Origin: an uncultured Pelagibacteraceae bacterium
GTDB taxonomy: Bacteria; Pseudomonadota; Alphaproteobacteria; Pelagibacterales; Pelagibacteraceae
NCBI GenBank assembly: GCA_902571425.1
Contig: CACGBZ010000001.1
Coordinates: 1 to 64,000, forward strand
Direction: 5' to 3'
Length of the DNA stretch: 64,000 nt
Of the stretch, positions 43,911 to 52,504 are shown piece by piece. Below the pieces are notes generated by a model. That model was not told the DNA's origin and did no database searches. It was given only the letters and a program-made list of their open reading frames with translations. Made by a program: the position numbers and the translations under genes. The first letter of the stretch is position 1. Each line of letters starts with the position of its first letter.

Positions 43911-44864
43911 ATGAAAAAAGTTTTAATTACAAGACGTTTAATAAGAGAAAGTGAAGACAAAGCATCTAAATTATTTGATGCAAAATTTAATACTAATGAT
44001 GAACTTTATTCACAAAAAAAAATTATTGAAATGAGTGAAGGATTTGACGGTATATTATCATCATTAACTGAAAAATTAGATGCAGAAACAATTAATCAAT
44101 TACCAGACTCTGTAAAAATTATTTCAAACTTTGCAGTTGGATTTGGAAACATTGATTTAGAAGCAGCAAAGAATAGGGGTATAGCAGTAACAAATACACC
44201 AGAGGTTTTGTCAGATGCTACAGCAGAAATTGGAATTTTATTAATTTTAGGAGCGTGCAGAAGAGCTTCCGAAGGAATAGAGTCTGCAAAAGAAGGTGGA
44301 TGGAAATGGTCTGCTGATTATTTAATTGGGAAACAATTAACAGGAACAAGATTAGGAATATTAGGTATGGGTCGTATTGGCCAAAAAATTGCAAAAATTG
44401 CAAAATCTTTAGGTATGGTTATTCATTATCATAATCGTTCAAAATTAAGTGAAGATAAAGAGCAAGGTGCAACATATCATGACAGCATAAAAAGTCTTTT
44501 TTCAGTCTCAGATGTTTTATCAATTTGTTGTCCAGCCACAAAAGAAACAGAGAACTTGATAAATAAAGAGACTGTTGAGTATTTCCCCAAAGGTGCTGTG
44601 ATAACTAATGTTGCAAGAGGCGATATAGTTGATGATGAAGCTTTAATTGATGCATTGAATAGAAGAAAAATTTATGGAGCAGGATTAGATGTTTATAAAA
44701 ATGAGCCAAATCTAAATCCTGGTTATTTAAAAATTCCAAGTGCTTTTGTTTTACCTCATCTGGGCAGTGCAACAAAAGATACAAGAATTGCAATGGGAAA
44801 TTTAGCAATTGATAATTTAGATGAGTTTTTTAGAACTGGAAAATGTATTAATAAAGTAAATTAA
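43911..44864 (+). CDS. D-2-hydroxyacid dehydrogenase (glyoxylate/hydroxypyruvate reductase-like)
   Basis: The 317-residue enzyme has the NAD(P) motif LGMGRIGQKIAKIA and the catalytic Arg, Glu and His in NVARGDIVDD, DVYKNEP and LPHLGSATKDTR. It resembles GyaR/GhrB type reductases that interconvert glyoxylate-glycolate or hydroxypyruvate-glycerate. Downstream of glcDEF by 5 bp, it may recycle or balance glyoxylate. Confidence 0.9.
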   Translation: MKKVLITRRLIRESEDKASKLFDAKFNTNDELYSQKKIIEMSEGFDGILSSLTEKLDAETINQLPDSVKIISNFAVGFGNIDLEAAKNRGIAVTNTPEVLSDATAEIGILLILGACRRASEGIESAKEGGWKWSADYLIGKQLTGTRLGILGMGRIGQKIAKIAKSLGMVIHYHNRSKLSEDKEQGATYHDSIKSLFSVSDVLSICCPATKETENLINKETVEYFPKGAVITNVARGDIVDDEALIDALNRRKIYGAGLDVYKNEPNLNPGYLKIPSAFVLPHLGSATKDTRIAMGNLAIDNLDEFFRTGKCINKVN

Positions 44865-44865
44865 A

Positions 44866-45780
44866 ATGTCTCAATCGATAGCTTTCATCGGCGTTGGCAA
44901 CATGGGTTGTCCAATGGCTGAAAATTTAATGAAGGCAGGTAAATCTGTAAAAGTTTTTGACGTCTCAAAAAAAATGCTTGGGATTGCAAAAGATAAAAAT
45001 CTTGAAATAGCCAAAAATTTAGATGATCTAATTACAGATCATGTTGATACGGTCATTACTATGCTTCCAGAGGGCAAGCATTCTAAGGAAGTTTATTTAG
45101 GTGATAATGGAATAATAAATAAAGTTTCAAAAAATTGTTTGCTAATTGATTGTTCTACAATTGATATTCAAACTTCTATCAAGATTGGAAAAAAAGCTTC
45201 AGAAAAAGGAATAGAAATGATTGATGCGCCAGTTAGTGGTGGAGTAATGGGAGCGCAAAAAGCAACTTTAAATATAATGGTTGGTGGATCAAAGGAAGCT
45301 TTTGAAAAAGCGCTTCCTTTATTAAAAATCATGGGAAAAAATATATTTCATGCAGGTGATTTAGGTAGTGGGAATGGTGCTAAGATTTGTAACAATATGG
45401 CTTTAGGTATTGCAATGATTGCTGCCTCGGAGTCATTAATGTTAGCAAAAAGATTAAATATAGATATTAAAAAAGTTCATGAAATTATGAAAAACGCATC
45501 AGGTAACAGTTGGCCAATTTCTGTTTATCCACCTTTGCCTGGTTTAATTGATGGTACACCTTCAAATAATAATTATCGTCCAGGTTTTTCTGCAGGAATG
45601 ATGAATAAAGATCTTAAACTTGCAAATGATTGTGCGAAAAGTGTAAATGCCGAAACACCATTAGGAAAAATGGCTCTAGAAATTTATGATCAATTTTGCA
45701 AAGAAGGAAATGACACTAAAGATTTTTCAGCAATTTCTAAAGTTATAGGCGGTAATGCTTGGGATTATCCAATTGATTAA
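44866..45780 (+). CDS. mmsB: 3-hydroxyisobutyrate dehydrogenase-family protein
   Basis: The 304-residue protein has FIGVGNMGCPMAENLMKAG, DAPVSGGVMGAQ and the catalytic Lys in GNGAKICNN. The C-terminal WPISVYPPLPGLIDGTPSNNNY segment is closer to valine-pathway 3-hydroxyisobutyrate dehydrogenases than to tartronate semialdehyde reductases. Context in a glycolate operon would favour the latter, so the substrate remains open. It follows the hydroxyacid dehydrogenase by 1 bp. Confidence 0.87.
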   Translation: MSQSIAFIGVGNMGCPMAENLMKAGKSVKVFDVSKKMLGIAKDKNLEIAKNLDDLITDHVDTVITMLPEGKHSKEVYLGDNGIINKVSKNCLLIDCSTIDIQTSIKIGKKASEKGIEMIDAPVSGGVMGAQKATLNIMVGGSKEAFEKALPLLKIMGKNIFHAGDLGSGNGAKICNNMALGIAMIAASESLMLAKRLNIDIKKVHEIMKNASGNSWPISVYPPLPGLIDGTPSNNNYRPGFSAGMMNKDLKLANDCAKSVNAETPLGKMALEIYDQFCKEGNDTKDFSAISKVIGGNAWDYPID

Positions 45781-45786
45781 ATAAAT

Positions 45787-46875
45787 TTATTGTAGGTGTT
45801 TATAAATTGTTGTCCTAGAAACACCTAGCTTTCTCGAAGTAGCAGAAATATTATTTGTTTCATTAAAAGTTTCTCTTATTAAAGTACATTTTTCCCTTTT
45901 GATTTTTGTATCTTCACAATTTTTACAAGTACTTTTTTTGTTTTCTTTTTTTATTTCTACAAATTTATTCTCCTTAAAAATTTGACTTTTAACTACAAAA
46001 ACGGATGAACCTAAATGATCGGTAATTTTTAATATTTTATTGTTTAATAAATCTGATGCAATAGATGAAAATGAATTAGTAAAAATTTTATTAAAATTTT
46101 CATTTTTAAGATCTTCTAGTCCATTAAGCATTATTTTTGCATTGCTATTCGCACCCACAATTAAACCATCTCCATTTACAGCTAATAAACCAACACTTGT
46201 TGTTGATAAATATTCTTGTCTAGGATGAAAAGATAAAATCAATTCATGTTCAAATTTTTTTAAAAATAATTTTGTTTCTATACTTCTAGTTGCTAGTTTG
46301 ACTAAAGCCAGAGTGTGTTGTTCTCTAGACATATAGTCAGTTGAAGCATCTATAATCCCAATAGTTTTACCGTCGTAATTTATTATTGGACTTGCGAAAC
46401 AAGATATATTTTCATGAGCTATAAAAAAATGTTCTTTACCAGAAACAATTGTTGGTTTTTTTAATTCAACAGATAACCCTAAACCATTTGTGCCACAAAC
46501 CTTTTCAGTCCAAATAGATCCAGGTATTACATTTTTACCAACGTCTGTTTTAAGACAAGTTTTGTCATAAATTGTATCAAGAACTAACCCACTCTCATCT
46601 GAATATGCGACCATAAAATTAGTTCCAGCAATTTGTGAGTATAAAAGCTCCAATTCCGGGAGAACTATTTTTCTAAGAGCTTTATTTTTTTCTTTAATCT
46701 CTTTTAATTCAACAGATGATATTACGCTTTGTTTTGGATCTTTAAATGGATCAAGACCCTCTGAAATACATCTCGACCAACTTTCTGAAATGTCCTTGCC
46801 CATCTCATAGGACATCATTCCTCTTTTTTTAAGGATATTTTTAAATTCTGTGCTTTTTGAAGATAAGTTTCCCAT
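45787..46875 (-). CDS. AcoR-like GAF-domain transcriptional regulator lacking the AAA+ domain
   Basis: The 362-residue protein (counted from 46875) has the AcoR/DhaR N-terminal region (ISESWSRCISEGLDP), a GAF domain with GSIWTEKVCGTNGLGLS and HENISCFASPIINYDG, a PAS-like part (VGLLAVNGDGLIVGAN) and a C-terminal Fis-type helix-turn-helix (NNISATSRKLGVSRTTIYKHL). The sigma-54-binding AAA+ domain between PAS and HTH is missing; instead there is a short linker with CKNCEDTKIKREKC. An upstream start at 46968 would add 31 hydrophobic residues unlike the family and would cover the promoter region of the divergent gene, so it is not used. It likely controls the neighbouring alcohol dehydrogenase/ABC operon. 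Confidence 0.85.
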   Translation of the reverse strand: MGNLSSKSTEFKNILKKRGMMSYEMGKDISESWSRCISEGLDPFKDPKQSVISSVELKEIKEKNKALRKIVLPELELLYSQIAGTNFMVAYSDESGLVLDTIYDKTCLKTDVGKNVIPGSIWTEKVCGTNGLGLSVELKKPTIVSGKEHFFIAHENISCFASPIINYDGKTIGIIDASTDYMSREQHTLALVKLATRSIETKLFLKKFEHELILSFHPRQEYLSTTSVGLLAVNGDGLIVGANSNAKIMLNGLEDLKNENFNKIFTNSFSSIASDLLNNKILKITDHLGSSVFVVKSQIFKENKFVEIKKENKKSTCKNCEDTKIKREKCTLIRETFNETNNISATSRKLGVSRTTIYKHLQ

Positions 46876-46906
46876 ATTTAAAAGATAATTAAAAATGATG
46901 TATTCA

Positions 46907-46925
46907 ACAACTAACCACAAGTTGT
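46907..46925. promoter_or_regulatory. Inverted repeat, candidate regulator operator
   Basis: ACAACT and AGTTGT form a perfect dyad with a 7-base spacer (AACCACA) in the gap between the divergent regulator and alcohol dehydrogenase genes. It sits 33 bp upstream of the candidate -35 box. A dimeric Fis-type HTH could bind here. This is based on position and symmetry only. Confidence 0.35.
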
Positions 46926-46958
46926 ATTTGTAAACTAATTGAACACTTAAAAGCAGTA

Positions 46959-46987
46959 TTGACTCCATCTGACTTAGATTTTTTAAT
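46959..46987 (+). promoter_or_regulatory. Candidate sigma-70 promoter for the alcohol dehydrogenase/ABC operon
   Basis: TTGACT at 46959-46964 and TTTAAT at 46982-46987 are separated by 17 bp, each one mismatch from consensus. It lies 32 bp upstream of the adh start codon, and a GGAGAGAG ribosome site follows. A sigma-70 type promoter agrees with the loss of the sigma-54 activator domain in the regulator. Confidence 0.55.
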
Positions 46988-47019
46988 AGGATTTTAAAAA
47001 TTTAAATGGAGAGAGAACA

Positions 47020-48081
47020 ATGAAAGCACAAGTTTTGCATAAGTACGACCCAGAAATGAAAGAAAAAGTATGGGTTACAGAACAAGAAATGCCAGATCCA
47101 AAGTTAGAAAAATCATCTGATGTGATTGTTAAAATAGGTGCTGCAGGAGTTTGTAGAACCGATTTACATATTGTTGAAGGAGTATGGAAGCATATTCAAG
47201 ACCCTAATGGAGATTTATTACCCATGGTAATGGGTCATGAAAATGCAGGTTGGGTTGAAGAGGTTGGAAAAGATGTTACTGGATTTAAAAAAGGTGACCC
47301 AGTAATTTTACACCCAATTATTTCTGGAACAGGTGGAACTTGTTTAAACTGCAGAAGAGGTTTGGATCAGCATGCTGATGAAGTAGCATTTCCAGGTCTA
47401 AATATTAAAGAAGGTGGTTATGCTGAATTACTTAAAACTAGTGTTAGAAACTTAATTAAGCTTCCAACAGTTTTAGCACCAAAAGATGTAGCACCTTTTT
47501 CAGATGCTGGATTGACAGCTTATAGAGTTGTTAAAAAAGCTACTAGACATTTATTGCCAGGTCAAAATTGTGTAATCATCGGAGCAGGTGGATTAGGACA
47601 TATTGCAATTCAATGTTTAAGAGCAATGTGCGCAGCAAATATAATTATAGTTGAAAAATCAAAGACAGCACTAGATCACGCAATGCCTTTAGGTGGTGAT
47701 GAAGGTGTTTTAATTGATGGAAATGAAACTGAGAGAGTTCTAGAACTTACCAAAGGTAAAGGCGCTGAAGCTGTTATTGATTTTGTTGGTGAACATGGAT
47801 CTACAAAGATGGGTCTGGATATGACTTCAGGTGGTGGATTTTATTATATTGTTGGTTATGGAGAAGAAATTAAAATTTTAGCTGTTGATGTAATTATTAC
47901 AGAAAAAAACATAATAGGAAATTTAGTAGGAACGTGGTCTGAGTTATATGAGCTTATGGAGTTAGCTAACAAAGGTTTAGTTAAACTTTCTATGCAAGAA
48001 TATAAATTGGGCGATGCTAATAAAGCGCTTCATGAACTTAACGAGGGTAAAGTTAAGGGTAGAGCTGTTTTAGTTCCATAA
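47020..48081 (+). CDS. Zinc-type NAD(P)-dependent alcohol dehydrogenase
   Basis: The 353-residue MDR enzyme has the catalytic-zinc residues in VCRTDLHIVEG and MGHENAGWVEEVG and the cofactor motif IIGAGGLGHIAIQ. Where typical members have four structural-zinc cysteines, only two are seen (GGTCLNCRRGLDQHADE), so the structural zinc may be absent or differently held. It probably oxidises a primary alcohol or polyol. It starts the operon with the ABC importer, 13 bp ahead of the binding-protein gene, and has a strong GGAGAGAG ribosome site. Confidence 0.9.
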   Translation: MKAQVLHKYDPEMKEKVWVTEQEMPDPKLEKSSDVIVKIGAAGVCRTDLHIVEGVWKHIQDPNGDLLPMVMGHENAGWVEEVGKDVTGFKKGDPVILHPIISGTGGTCLNCRRGLDQHADEVAFPGLNIKEGGYAELLKTSVRNLIKLPTVLAPKDVAPFSDAGLTAYRVVKKATRHLLPGQNCVIIGAGGLGHIAIQCLRAMCAANIIIVEKSKTALDHAMPLGGDEGVLIDGNETERVLELTKGKGAEAVIDFVGEHGSTKMGLDMTSGGGFYYIVGYGEEIKILAVDVIITEKNIIGNLVGTWSELYELMELANKGLVKLSMQEYKLGDANKALHELNEGKVKGRAVLVP

Positions 48082-48094
48082 CAATAAGAGAGAG

Positions 48095-49639
48095 GTGAAA
48101 ATGAAAATAACAAAAACTTGCTTGAGTGCAATAATATCGGGTGTTTTGATATTTAGCCCAATAGCATATGCTGATAAGTGGAGTGATCAATTTCCACATA
48201 TCAAAGCTACAGGAGATATTCCAGGTGATTGTTCTTATGAAGAAATGTCTAAGAAAAATTACAAGGGAAAAACTCTTAAAATAAACACACACGCTGTGCC
48301 AGTAATTGGACAGCCAACAGCTTTGCATGCAGAACAATTCGCTAAGCTAACAGGAGCAAAAGTTGATGTAACTCATACACCTGCAGGTGATTTATACGCA
48401 AAAGCTATGGTTCCTTTTAAAGCTGGTCAAGCTCCTTACGATATCGTATTTGGCTTTTCTAACTTTATAAATGACTGGAAAAGATATCTAGCACCAGTTC
48501 CAAAAAAATATATGAACTCAACAGAGATGAAAGACGTAACTAAATCTCACATTGGAGTTTCATCTTGGGACGGAACTATGTACCAATATCCGGTTGATGG
48601 CGACAGGCATTATCTAAAATATAGAAAAGACGTGATAGATAATCCTGAAATGCAAAAAAAATATAAAGCAGACACTGGTAAAGAGTTAAGAGTTCCAAGA
48701 ACGTGGAAAGAATATGGTGAAATGGCCAAATACTTTAACGGTTGGGACTGGGATGGAGATGGAGAAAAAGAATACGGTTCAGCTGAAGTAATGAAAAAAG
48801 ATGACTTAATGTTTGCAGCTTTTTTTAGCAGATCAGTAGCGTATGCTAAAAATCCAAGAACTCCAGGTGGTTTCTTTTTTGATTTAGAAACAATGAAACC
48901 AAATATTAACAATCCAGGTTTTGTTGAAGCTCTAGGTGACTGGGTAGAGGCTACTAAGTATGTTCCTCCAGGGGGAATTAACTTTGGACTAGGTGATGAA
49001 ATTGGATCATTTGGTGGTGGTCAAACTTTATTTAGTTTTTCATGGGATGATGCTTTCATCGCAGCAATGCAAGATGATAGCCCTATTAAAAACAAAGTAG
49101 GTGCGGCTCCTCTTCCAGGCGCGGACAGAGTTTGGAACAGAACATCTAATAGCTGGGAAAATCAATATAACCAAGCTCCTTACATTGTATGGGGTTGGGC
49201 AGTTGGTGTTGCTAAGAAAAGTAAAGTTAAAGACATGGCGTTTGATTACCTATGTTTCTTTTCTAACGGAGCAAACCACCAAGCTGATTTAGCTATTGGT
49301 AACTTTGGTGTTAACCCATTTAAAAACTCTGATTTCGATCCAAATATTTATATAGATACTATGGGTTGGGATGCAGACATTGCTAACAGTTACACTAAAA
49401 CACTTTTAGACATGGAAAAAAGCAAGAATAGAGTTTTCCCTCTAAGAGTTCCTGGTGTATTTGAGTTTACTAGTGCAGTTGCAACTGGTACTTCAAAAGC
49501 ACTAGCCGGGCAATTATCTCCACAAGAAGCTTTAGACGAAGTTGCTAAAGAGTGGGAAGCAATTGTTCAAAGGGTAGGTAAAAAAGCAGTTCAAGATGCT
49601 TACGCTGTTGGTGTTAAAATGGAAGACAACAAGTTATAA
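48095..49639 (+). CDS. ABC transporter extracellular solute-binding protein (polyol/sugar type)
   Basis: The 514-residue protein has a signal peptide (about 1-26, ending PIAYADK) and family 1 solute-binding features: LKINTHAVPVIGQPTALHAEQFAKLTGAKV and APYDIVFGFSNF. It is longer than maltose-type proteins and closer in size to the glycerol/polyol GlpV type. At residues 218-222 DWDGDGEKE may bind calcium. The ligand is unknown. A GC-rich hairpin follows the stop codon. Confidence 0.88.
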   Translation: MKMKITKTCLSAIISGVLIFSPIAYADKWSDQFPHIKATGDIPGDCSYEEMSKKNYKGKTLKINTHAVPVIGQPTALHAEQFAKLTGAKVDVTHTPAGDLYAKAMVPFKAGQAPYDIVFGFSNFINDWKRYLAPVPKKYMNSTEMKDVTKSHIGVSSWDGTMYQYPVDGDRHYLKYRKDVIDNPEMQKKYKADTGKELRVPRTWKEYGEMAKYFNGWDWDGDGEKEYGSAEVMKKDDLMFAAFFSRSVAYAKNPRTPGGFFFDLETMKPNINNPGFVEALGDWVEATKYVPPGGINFGLGDEIGSFGGGQTLFSFSWDDAFIAAMQDDSPIKNKVGAAPLPGADRVWNRTSNSWENQYNQAPYIVWGWAVGVAKKSKVKDMAFDYLCFFSNGANHQADLAIGNFGVNPFKNSDFDPNIYIDTMGWDADIANSYTKTLLDMEKSKNRVFPLRVPGVFEFTSAVATGTSKALAGQLSPQEALDEVAKEWEAIVQRVGKKAVQDAYAVGVKMEDNKL

Positions 49640-49661
49640 AAATAACTTTAATAAAATAATA

Positions 49662-49689
49662 ATGTGGCCGCTTTTCTTAGCGGCCACAT
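49662..49689 (+). terminator. GC-rich intercistronic hairpin behind the ABC binding-protein gene
   Basis: ATGTGGCCGC and GCGGCCACAT make a perfect 10-bp stem with an 8-base loop. The stem extends by AATAAT/ATTATT after a one-base bulge. There is no poly-T run after it, so it more likely stabilises the upstream mRNA or causes partial termination than full stop. The permease gene starts 25 bp later. Confidence 0.75.
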
Positions 49690-49713
49690 ATTATTAAACA
49701 AAATTTCAAATAC

Positions 49714-50574
49714 ATGAACTTTAAACAAAAGTACGTTTTTTTATTTCCAGGTTTATTTGTTCTTATAGGTATTTTAATTTTTCCAATTATCTTTGTAGTC
49801 AGATTAAGTCTGTCTGGATGGAATAGCTACAATGGATTAAATTTTATTGGTCTAGAAAATTACATTAGACTCTTTACAGATGATCCTAGATTTTGGGAAT
49901 CTTTCTTTAGATTAAGCTTTCTCTCAGTTACAACCGTAATCCTTCAATACGTAATAGGTTTTGCATTAGCACATATGGTTTGGAAAGATATTAAATTTCA
50001 AAGATTTTTTAGAGTATTATTTTTAATACCAATGATGACTACACCCGTTATCATGACAGTTATTTGGAGAACTTTCTTTCACGAGTCTTTAGGTCCTGTA
50101 AATGATATACTGTCAAATTTTGGGATGTCTCCTAAATGGCTAACAGACCCAGTTCTTGCAAAAGTTACCGTTATTATTGTTGAAGTATGGCAATGGACAC
50201 CATTCATGTTTTTATTACTATTAGCGGGCCTCTTATCACTTCCAAAAGAACCCTTTTTGGCGGCTGCGATCGACGGAGCAAGTCCAATCAGAAAATTTTT
50301 ATATGTAACATTTCCATTAATGGCGCCAATCTCAATTGGAGCAATAATTATTAGATTAATTGAAGCTTCTAAAATTATGGACACGGTTTATGTTTTGACC
50401 TCTGGTGGGCCAGGGACTTCAACTGAAACCTCAAGTTTTTATATCTTTATTAAAGGACTAAGAGAATTTCAAATGGGTTATGCAGCTTCAATGTCATTCA
50501 CATATTTAATTATAATGATCATAAGTTTAACAGTGATAGCAAAAGTTTTAACTAAATTAATGCTCAAGGATTAG
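49714..50574 (+). CDS. ABC transporter permease (MalF/UgpA-type)
   Basis: The 286-residue protein has six membrane helices and the inner-membrane EAA loop LAAAIDGASPIRKFLYVTFPLMAP for contact with the ATPase. The N-terminus KYVFLFPGLFVLIGILIFPI and SLSGWNSYNGLNFIGLENY are typical of carbohydrate ABC permeases. It pairs with the next permease, 2 bp downstream. Confidence 0.93.
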   Translation: MNFKQKYVFLFPGLFVLIGILIFPIIFVVRLSLSGWNSYNGLNFIGLENYIRLFTDDPRFWESFFRLSFLSVTTVILQYVIGFALAHMVWKDIKFQRFFRVLFLIPMMTTPVIMTVIWRTFFHESLGPVNDILSNFGMSPKWLTDPVLAKVTVIIVEVWQWTPFMFLLLLAGLLSLPKEPFLAAAIDGASPIRKFLYVTFPLMAPISIGAIIIRLIEASKIMDTVYVLTSGGPGTSTETSSFYIFIKGLREFQMGYAASMSFTYLIIMIISLTVIAKVLTKLMLKD

Positions 50575-50576
50575 GT

Positions 50577-51425
50577 ATGGGAAAATTATACAAATTTTTA
50601 AAATATTTTTTCATAACATTCTGGGCAGTTTTTGTTGTAGCTCCTTTTCTTTGGGCTCTCACAACTTCTTTTAAGGACTTTAATTCAGTAAATGGTGGTG
50701 CAACTTACATTCCATGGGTTGATTTTGAACCAAAGTTAGAAGGTTGGAGAGTTTTAATTAAATCTCCTGCAAATGGGGGTGTTGATATTATTGAACCTTA
50801 TTTTAATAGTTTGTTTGTAACATGCACAGCTAGTTTGATCAGCATAGTGCTTGGAACTTTATCTGCTTATGCTCTTTCAAGATTTACATTTAAAGCAGGC
50901 TTTGTAAAAAATAATGATATTACATTCTTTTTTATTTCACAAAGAATTATGCCACCAATTGTTTTATCAATACCTTTCTTTTTATTTTTGGGTGCAATTA
51001 ATTTATTAGATAGTTTGATTGGTTTAATAATTGTCTACATTGTTTTATTAATGCCAATTGCAGTTTGGATAATGGTTGATTTCTTTAATAAAGTTCCAAG
51101 AGAGATTGACGAAACTGCATTAATTGATGGATGTAATCCCTACCAAGCATTTTTTAAAGTTGTATTGCCTAACTCAATACCAGGATTAATAGTAGCAGGT
51201 ATGTTTTGTATAATATTTGGCTGGATTGATTTTTTCTTTGCTTTCATTTTAACTTTCACTGAAGTTCAACTCTTACCAGTTAAAATTGTTGCTTTAAACT
51301 CATCAATTACTCCTTGGTGGAGTTTATCTGCTTCAGCTCTTGTTTCAGTTGCACCACTAATCATCGTTGCATTTATTGTTGAAAGATATTTGTCAAAAGG
51401 GAACTTGTCAGGAGCAATAAAATAA
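50577..51425 (+). CDS. ABC transporter permease (MalG/UgpE-type)
   Basis: The 282-residue protein has six helices, WALTTSFKDFN near the start, LGTLSAYALSRFTF, and the EAA loop DETALIDGCNPYQAFFKVVLPNS. It is the second permease of the heterodimer. It ends on the first base of the first ATPase gene's start. Confidence 0.93.
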   Translation: MGKLYKFLKYFFITFWAVFVVAPFLWALTTSFKDFNSVNGGATYIPWVDFEPKLEGWRVLIKSPANGGVDIIEPYFNSLFVTCTASLISIVLGTLSAYALSRFTFKAGFVKNNDITFFFISQRIMPPIVLSIPFFLFLGAINLLDSLIGLIIVYIVLLMPIAVWIMVDFFNKVPREIDETALIDGCNPYQAFFKVVLPNSIPGLIVAGMFCIIFGWIDFFFAFILTFTEVQLLPVKIVALNSSITPWWSLSASALVSVAPLIIVAFIVERYLSKGNLSGAIK

Positions 51426-52504
51426 TGAATTTAGTCGCAGAAAATTTATCTTATAAGCCAGATGAGCAGTTTCATCTTAATGAAGTGTCTTTTAATTTTG
51501 AAAAAGGAAATATTTACACAATTCTTGGAAGAACATTATCTGGAAAAACAACATTACTAAAAACTATTGCTGGATTATTAACACCTGATACGGGTACAAT
51601 GCAATTTGAGGAAAAAGATTTTTTAAAAGTTCCAGTTTGGGAGAGAAATATTGCAATGGTTTATCAGCAATTTATAAATTATCCTCACCTTAATGTATTT
51701 GAGAACGTCGCTTTCCCCCTTAAACAAAGAAAAGTCAACGATCGGGTGATAACGGACGAAGTTACAAAATCTCTTAAATCTGTAGGTTTAGAAGGTTATG
51801 AAAATAGAAAAATTCAAGAATTATCTGGTGGTCAACAACAGAGAGTTTCTTTAGCAAGATCTTTAGTCAAAAATGCTAAGATTTTATTGTTAGATGAGCC
51901 TTTAGTAAATTTAGATTACAAATTAAGAGAACAATTAAGAGAAGAGTTTAAGAATATATTTTCGCAAGGATTATCAGAAGATAGTATTGTTGTATTTTCA
52001 ACCACAGACCCAAGAGAAGCAATGGAGATAAATGGTGAAGTCATCGTTCTGGATCAGGGAAAAGTACTTCAAGTTGGGTCAGCTAAAGAAATTTTTGAAA
52101 ACCCCAAAACTTTAAAAGTTGCAGAAATCTCTAATGATCCACCAATGAATATTCTAAAGGCATCTATTGAAACAAATAAAATAAGGTTTGAAGAAATTGA
52201 GTTTGAGTTACCTAATCACCTGTCTAATTTAAAAGAAAAAAACTTTAATTTAGGTATTAGAGCATCTGACATAAGCTTAAGTGATAGTGGTTTTGAATTT
52301 GAAGTAGAACTTTCTGAAATAAGTGGCTCTGAAACATTGCTTCATCTTAAAAGAGGAAATTCCAGAATTATTATATCCATAGAAGAAGTTTTGAATTTCA
52401 ATATTCATGACAAGGTAAAAATTAATTTCAATTCAAATAAAGTCTATGCTTTCAATGAAAATGGAGTTTTAGCTTCTTCACCATTTGGAGGTTCTTATGT
52501 CTAA
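51425..52504 (+). CDS. ABC transporter ATPase 1 (GlpS-like; switch-His replaced)
   Basis: The 359-residue protein has Walker A GRTLSGKTT (35-43), the Q loop YQQFINYPHLNVFENV, an intact signature LSGGQ (133-137), Walker B ILLLDEP with Glu158, and a C-terminal TOBE-like regulatory domain. The switch-loop His is replaced by Thr194 (STTDPREA). Together with the second ATPase this matches glycerol/polyol importers of the GlpST type, where two different ATPases serve one transporter. Confidence 0.92.
   Translation: MNLVAENLSYKPDEQFHLNEVSFNFEKGNIYTILGRTLSGKTTLLKTIAGLLTPDTGTMQFEEKDFLKVPVWERNIAMVYQQFINYPHLNVFENVAFPLKQRKVNDRVITDEVTKSLKSVGLEGYENRKIQELSGGQQQRVSLARSLVKNAKILLLDEPLVNLDYKLREQLREEFKNIFSQGLSEDSIVVFSTTDPREAMEINGEVIVLDQGKVLQVGSAKEIFENPKTLKVAEISNDPPMNILKASIETNKIRFEEIEFELPNHLSNLKEKNFNLGIRASDISLSDSGFEFEVELSEISGSETLLHLKRGNSRIIISIEEVLNFNIHDKVKINFNSNKVYAFNENGVLASSPFGGSYV

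Noticed and set aside
46876-46968. N-terminal extension of the AcoR-like regulator
   Set aside because: The 31 added residues are hydrophobic and unlike the family, and the DNA holds a good promoter and dyad for the divergent gene.
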